Of a stretch of 64,000 nucleotides of DNA, positions 63,301 through 64,000 are shown piece after piece. A program made the position numbers and the translations under genes. Numbering within the stretch: position 1 is the first letter of the stretch; the number at the start of each line of letters is the position of its first letter. The notes below the pieces were generated by a model, which worked only from the letters and a program-made list of their open reading frames with translations, was not told the origin of the DNA and made no database searches. The DNA is from Levilactobacillus andaensis (GTDB lineage: Bacteria > Bacillota > Bacilli > Lactobacillales > Lactobacillaceae): contig NZ_BOLP01000002.1 of assembly GCF_016861695.1 (NCBI RefSeq), positions 62,001-126,000 of the forward strand. Direction: 5' to 3'.

Positions 63301-64000
63301 CAGCTACTTGTAATTTACCATTAGCGTCCGTTGTTCGCCAACCAATGTATGGAGCAAATTCATAGCCACTTTTAGGGTCATTAAAACCATTATAGCCAGA
63401 ATTATCGTATTGATCATAAACAAGGCCAAACGCATTCTCAAGCCCTTGTAGCCCAAGCATTCCACCCGAACCACCCTTCGTTGCTTCGGCTGGATTTCCT
63501 GGCGCAAAAATAAAGCCAACACTGTCGGCACCGTCTTTATCCCTATGTCCAATTCCTAACGCCCCAGATAATGAAAAATTATGGCTGAAGTCGACTTCAT
63601 GTTCAAATGAAACATGTGCGACTTGGTGACCGGTTACGTCGGTTGAGTAATTTGGTGAAGTATAAACTTTATGCGAATCATTACTCGTCAGTGCAACGGA
63701 GCCATCCTTTCCAATCGTTACTACATGCGTATTGTCCTTAGTGTCGTCATCGCCATCACTGCTGTTACGGTTTTCGACTGTCGCCGTAAAATGGTCCGCA
63801 ATCTGACTCGCAGTCAGGTTAACTTCTGAGGTATCAACCCCAATATTAGTTGGATTATTCTTGTCCTGCGAAAGAACCGGATACTTAGTGCTCGGCTCTG
63901 TAGCTGAATCTTGTGCCGTTGTGCCATCATCTGTCGTCAACGACGCACTCTCAGCAACTGGCTTTTGCTGCTGACTACCACCAGTTAGCTGGGCATCTTT
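54332..64000 (-). CDS. Giant LPXTG-anchored adhesin: lectin-like domain, MBG repeats, C-terminal repeats (5' end missing)
   Basis: The reading frame stays open to the window edge, so the N-terminus is cut; 3222 residues are visible. In order: Ser/Thr-rich start; L-type-lectin-like domain (about 60-320; ADSVGFIFAPG, FGLVYDQYDN, YIGWRT); MucBP-like segment; helical segment (about 590-740); about 17 clear MBG-type repeats of 75-85 residues (SKTYGDADP, GTYAITGTA, NYAVTVTPG) plus two diverged ones; seven repeats of about 95 residues (NDGSTTTYTNDPATGK); basic tail; LPQTG at 3191-3195; hydrophobic helix; RKRH. Sortase would link it to peptidoglycan. Repeats 5-12 form four 160-residue units, each with one Cys. 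Confidence 0.93.
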   Translation of the reverse strand, partial: KDAQLTGGSQQQKPVAESASLTTDDGTTAQDSATEPSTKYPVLSQDKNNPTNIGVDTSEVNLTASQIADHFTATVENRNSSDGDDDTKDNTHVVTIGKDGSVALTSNDSHKVYTSPNYSTDVTGHQVAHVSFEHEVDFSHNFSLSGALGIGHRDKDGADSVGFIFAPGNPAEATKGGSGGMLGLQGLENAFGLVYDQYDNSGYNGFNDPKSGYEFAPYIGWRTTDANGKLQVAADSDWTAASAAGLKDRSVDPLNDFVMDYNAKSQTLTATLGTAKFVRKISDTSQGYSISVAASTGGSWNDYSARIDKFTYTPKTIPLAVNLVDSADDNAPLAGTSANAIANIGDTVSVFSTQDAAARAVAKGLVDSSLVSVLPTDSAGNVYVIDGKQKPSSIGTAKQIDGSGVADDTYYTYTVTDGGSQEVTVPVRLAFTAKVTPVDAKTQEAIPGLQPVTVIAVDGEPTLVQIPGYTPTTVTLAAPKNGAKTADDTLPIDQGATGKTSGTTTTNTATPISHYYTTTGTTVDGQTVTTKATVGTGQSISTDLNQQPLVDAKGNAISSGGKTISSDDYYWSTTGNAGATDSTDETKPQTSGSLLLPTATTLQYWEAQATANQTKADTYNDQAQAMYKTFMGITGLTQAQQDDAKTLLQSVSDIYTSVSKTNGLAETAFENAKAATAATDIYNDGQAGYAALEEVKNLLVSFNADLTNLQNNNTDAGKSLATFTSWSENYGDSIKIPANNFVDFGPDFWTNGVEKTADFSNPAYYAYYSTNTADGTPVTPKNVGKYFFNLTDAGRAYLKNLNPNNDKIGLYVSAMLTINPLATAATVDKATVEYGGENATSSTVGTLPDFVGSLGRAAADHTIDQSYFEVVDDDNNDAVVTDITQLKVNGTYTIRYTQAAQDELAKDKNYTFTSFGTAKLTVKPREITVTAQIHSKTYNTPAVADPVLDLTSDSANGLVNGDSIESLGVKLHRATGDNAGVYDITEDTANSTLNSNYDITVNKGKFTIARLPVTVQASNLSKIYGDDDPTLKLDNATLPDGYQLTTNDVKLSRVAGEDVGEYGITGSNVATSNYNVTVTPGSFTITARPITLNVKAASKIYGDKDPDFDADLDANTPLIGTDTILSLGLKLSRTAGGNVNTYDITGTATGNKNYAVTVKPGTFTIKARPITLVVKESSKTYGDKNPDFDAALDSNTPLIGTDTILSLGLKLSRTDKENVGTYDKDITGTATGNKNYAVTVVPGKFTINKRAIRVQIDSPSKAYDATASTDPALTWQIISKQGLADADTSDKLNVKLSRVVGEDAGSHAITGTYDNGNYDVQFVDGDFSISSRVVSVIVDPQEKTYGEADPTLSCHLGDGSSLAADQSLTDLVTLTRDAGENVGDYTINGTSENKNYTFEVTPGTLTINKRAIKVQVENKSKVYDDDASTDPALTWKIISDQGIASTDTREMLNVKLTREAGEDAGSHAITETYDNGNYEIQFVDGDFSINQRVVSVIVDPQKKTYGEADPTLSCHLGDGASLAAGQSLTDLVTLTRDAGENVGEYTINGASENKNYTFEVTPGIFTINKRAITVQLDNQKKVYDATTSTDPALTWQIISKQGLATSDTREMLNVKLTREAGEDAGSHAITGTYDNSNYDIQFVDGDFSISPRVVSVIVDPQEKTYGEIDPALACHLGDGSSLAAGQSLTDLVTLTRDAGENVGEYTINGTSENKNYTFEVTPGTFTINKRAITVQLENQSKTYDDDVSTDPALTWKIISEQGLASSSDKLNVRLSRVVGEDVGSHAITGTYDNSNYDIQFVDGDFSISSRVVSVTVDPQEKMYGEADPTLSCHLGDGSSLAAGQSLTDLVTLTRDLGEDVGTYTIKGVSKNNNYTVVVTDGELTITPRPITVIIDNQRKVYGDNEPVKTWQVATETPLGFNDNSRSLKVALKRTAGENIGRYDITGTGNNKDYAVTFTKADLLIDPRPVNVLIDNQQKLYGDANPELTWKISAATHLTIMQQPADLHLQLSCRTAANVGTYTISGNATNPNFAVTVTNGVLTVTPRPVTVIAADQSKTYGDADKPLTLTNGKDVVVNGDTEADLGVTLTRKAGEDTGTYAIDGTAASQNYAVTVTPGTFTINKRAVKVTADSQLKTYGEADPTLTLTTASDEVLVNNDDESALGVTLTRVAGENAGTYVISGSADSKNYLVTVNPGALKIAKRVVTVTAADQSKKFGETDPTLTLVDPSEQLVRGDQESALGVKLTREAGETVGTYAITGTATNQNYTTVVLPGTFTINPAEAKVTINEANIVYGYMPRFMGRFSFLRMDSAFALSDLELINQQKQVVAPADLQAGDYTVQLTKQAQKNLAKKNPNYKFTTFSLGQLNVAKRAVTVRVASQEMFAGHQNPENRAELVKGSLVSDNSKLDLHYVEPDSKEVGTYAIDGVAGNPNYAVTVVPGQLKVLGKDTDAKGNVTITEKDPDGNVVQVDQQWTDGSETIYHYSPTTGDRTVQEQKDGKTVGQQTITPESAKATLPDGGNTVSVVDLDPTTKQPTFDHFTTDKDVDKSGNATTTTKDAKGDVVKVVKDWNDGSTTTYTNDPATGKQTVTEQKDGKTVAEQTIEPNSGKATLPSGDGGETTVDAGQPGSDPTFEHYTTKKDVDKSGNATTTTKDAKGDVVKVVKDWNDGSTTIYTNDPATGKRTVTEQKDGKTVAEQTIEPNSGKATLPSGDGGETIVNAGQPGSAPTFEHYTTKKDVDKAGNATTTTKDAKGDVVKVVKDWNDGSTTIYTNDPATGKQTVTEQKNGKTVTQRTLAPGDTEVTLPDDVGGETVVKISSPATAPTFEHYTTQQTTDKAGTVTATTKDAAGNIVKVTKQWPDGSETTYTNDPATGKRTISEQKDGKTVDEQTLAPDTTEVTLKDDADGEMIAKFSSPATMPTFDHYTTQKTTDKAGNVTATTKDAAGNIVKVTKQWPDGSETTYTNDPATGKRTISEQKNGKIVDQRTLAPGDTEVTLPDGAGGRTVIEFSQSATMPTFTHYPASYDVAPTDDADKTVKITKQWPDGSGVIYTYDPITGKRIISELKNGHVIEQRTIAPGALLAILSDGMGGETIVKFDASGTVPTFTRQLAGASNSRHATSRKQPLKKALKKNAGAGQHRGLNGQRTTLKADMKRRRAQSPALVSAGQARDIATTGQTPSQQKLTKQQQAELPQTGQQDESFLTALGALLLSLLVTPFVRKRH

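Overview
The window looks like chromosome from a heterofermentative lactobacillus (Lactobacillaceae, perhaps Levilactobacillus or a near relative; this is inference). Supporting signs are a full xylulose-5-phosphate/fructose-6-phosphate phosphoketolase, an asparaginyl-tRNA synthetase under a T-box, CcpA-type cre sites, LPXTG surface anchoring, lactobacillus-type secreted proteins, AGGAGG-type ribosome binding sites, and a base composition near 50% G+C. No phage, insertion sequence, CRISPR array, rRNA or tRNA gene was recognised. The DNA is a mosaic of short transcription units, most closed by a clear rho-independent hairpin. Layout: 1-2.3 kb holds a truncated aldo/keto reductase and a class-A-like serine hydrolase. 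2.6-2.8 kb holds the first of two copies of an intergenic repeat whose base changes preserve RNA hairpins. 2.8-5.7 kb is a copper operon: two CopY-type operators, a membrane cupredoxin, a soluble cupredoxin, a CopA ATPase with no N-terminal metal-binding domain, and a 33-residue membrane peptide. 5.7-17.6 kb carries housekeeping and stress genes (glutathione peroxidase, isochorismatase-like protein, cation-efflux-like protein, a cre-controlled secreted 5'-nucleotidase, matrixin-like protease, purine permease, Bcr/CflA drug exporter, HAD phosphatase, membrane-bound XRE regulator, solitary antitoxin, methionine aminopeptidase, NudC). 17.7-22.8 kb is one giant secreted phosphodiester-glycosidase/metallophosphoesterase. 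23-33.6 kb has UppP, an Apf-like muralytic protein, an AbrB-DUF998-like fusion, tandem aldo/keto reductases beside a LysR gene broken by an in-frame TAG, a zinc alcohol dehydrogenase, and an Rrf2 regulator divergent from an F420-reductase-like gene. 33.6-45.5 kb has T-box/asnS, a GGDEF protein, a DUF2975/XRE pair, a two-component system, and a Ugp-like four-gene ABC transporter. 45.7-54.3 kb has two secreted proteins, a WYL regulator, a quinone-reductase-like gene with divergent TetR, the second structured repeat, phosphoketolase and a family 8 glycosyltransferase. 54.3 kb to the end is a 9.7-kb adhesin gene that runs off the window. Themes: several genes fit scavenging of organic phosphate outside the cell (5'-nucleotidase, giant phosphohydrolase, Ugp-like importer), redox handling (four oxidoreductases with local regulators), and envelope display. 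The most interesting item is upstream of the Bcr/CflA drug exporter. A 21-codon leader ORF lies there, and its 3' end can form a perfect 11-bp stem with the exporter start codon region, enclosing the Shine-Dalgarno. A competing hairpin overlaps the same arm. This has the architecture of drug-induced translational attenuation. The second is the paired structured repeat, where compensatory and G-U-preserving changes point to an RNA read from the + strand.
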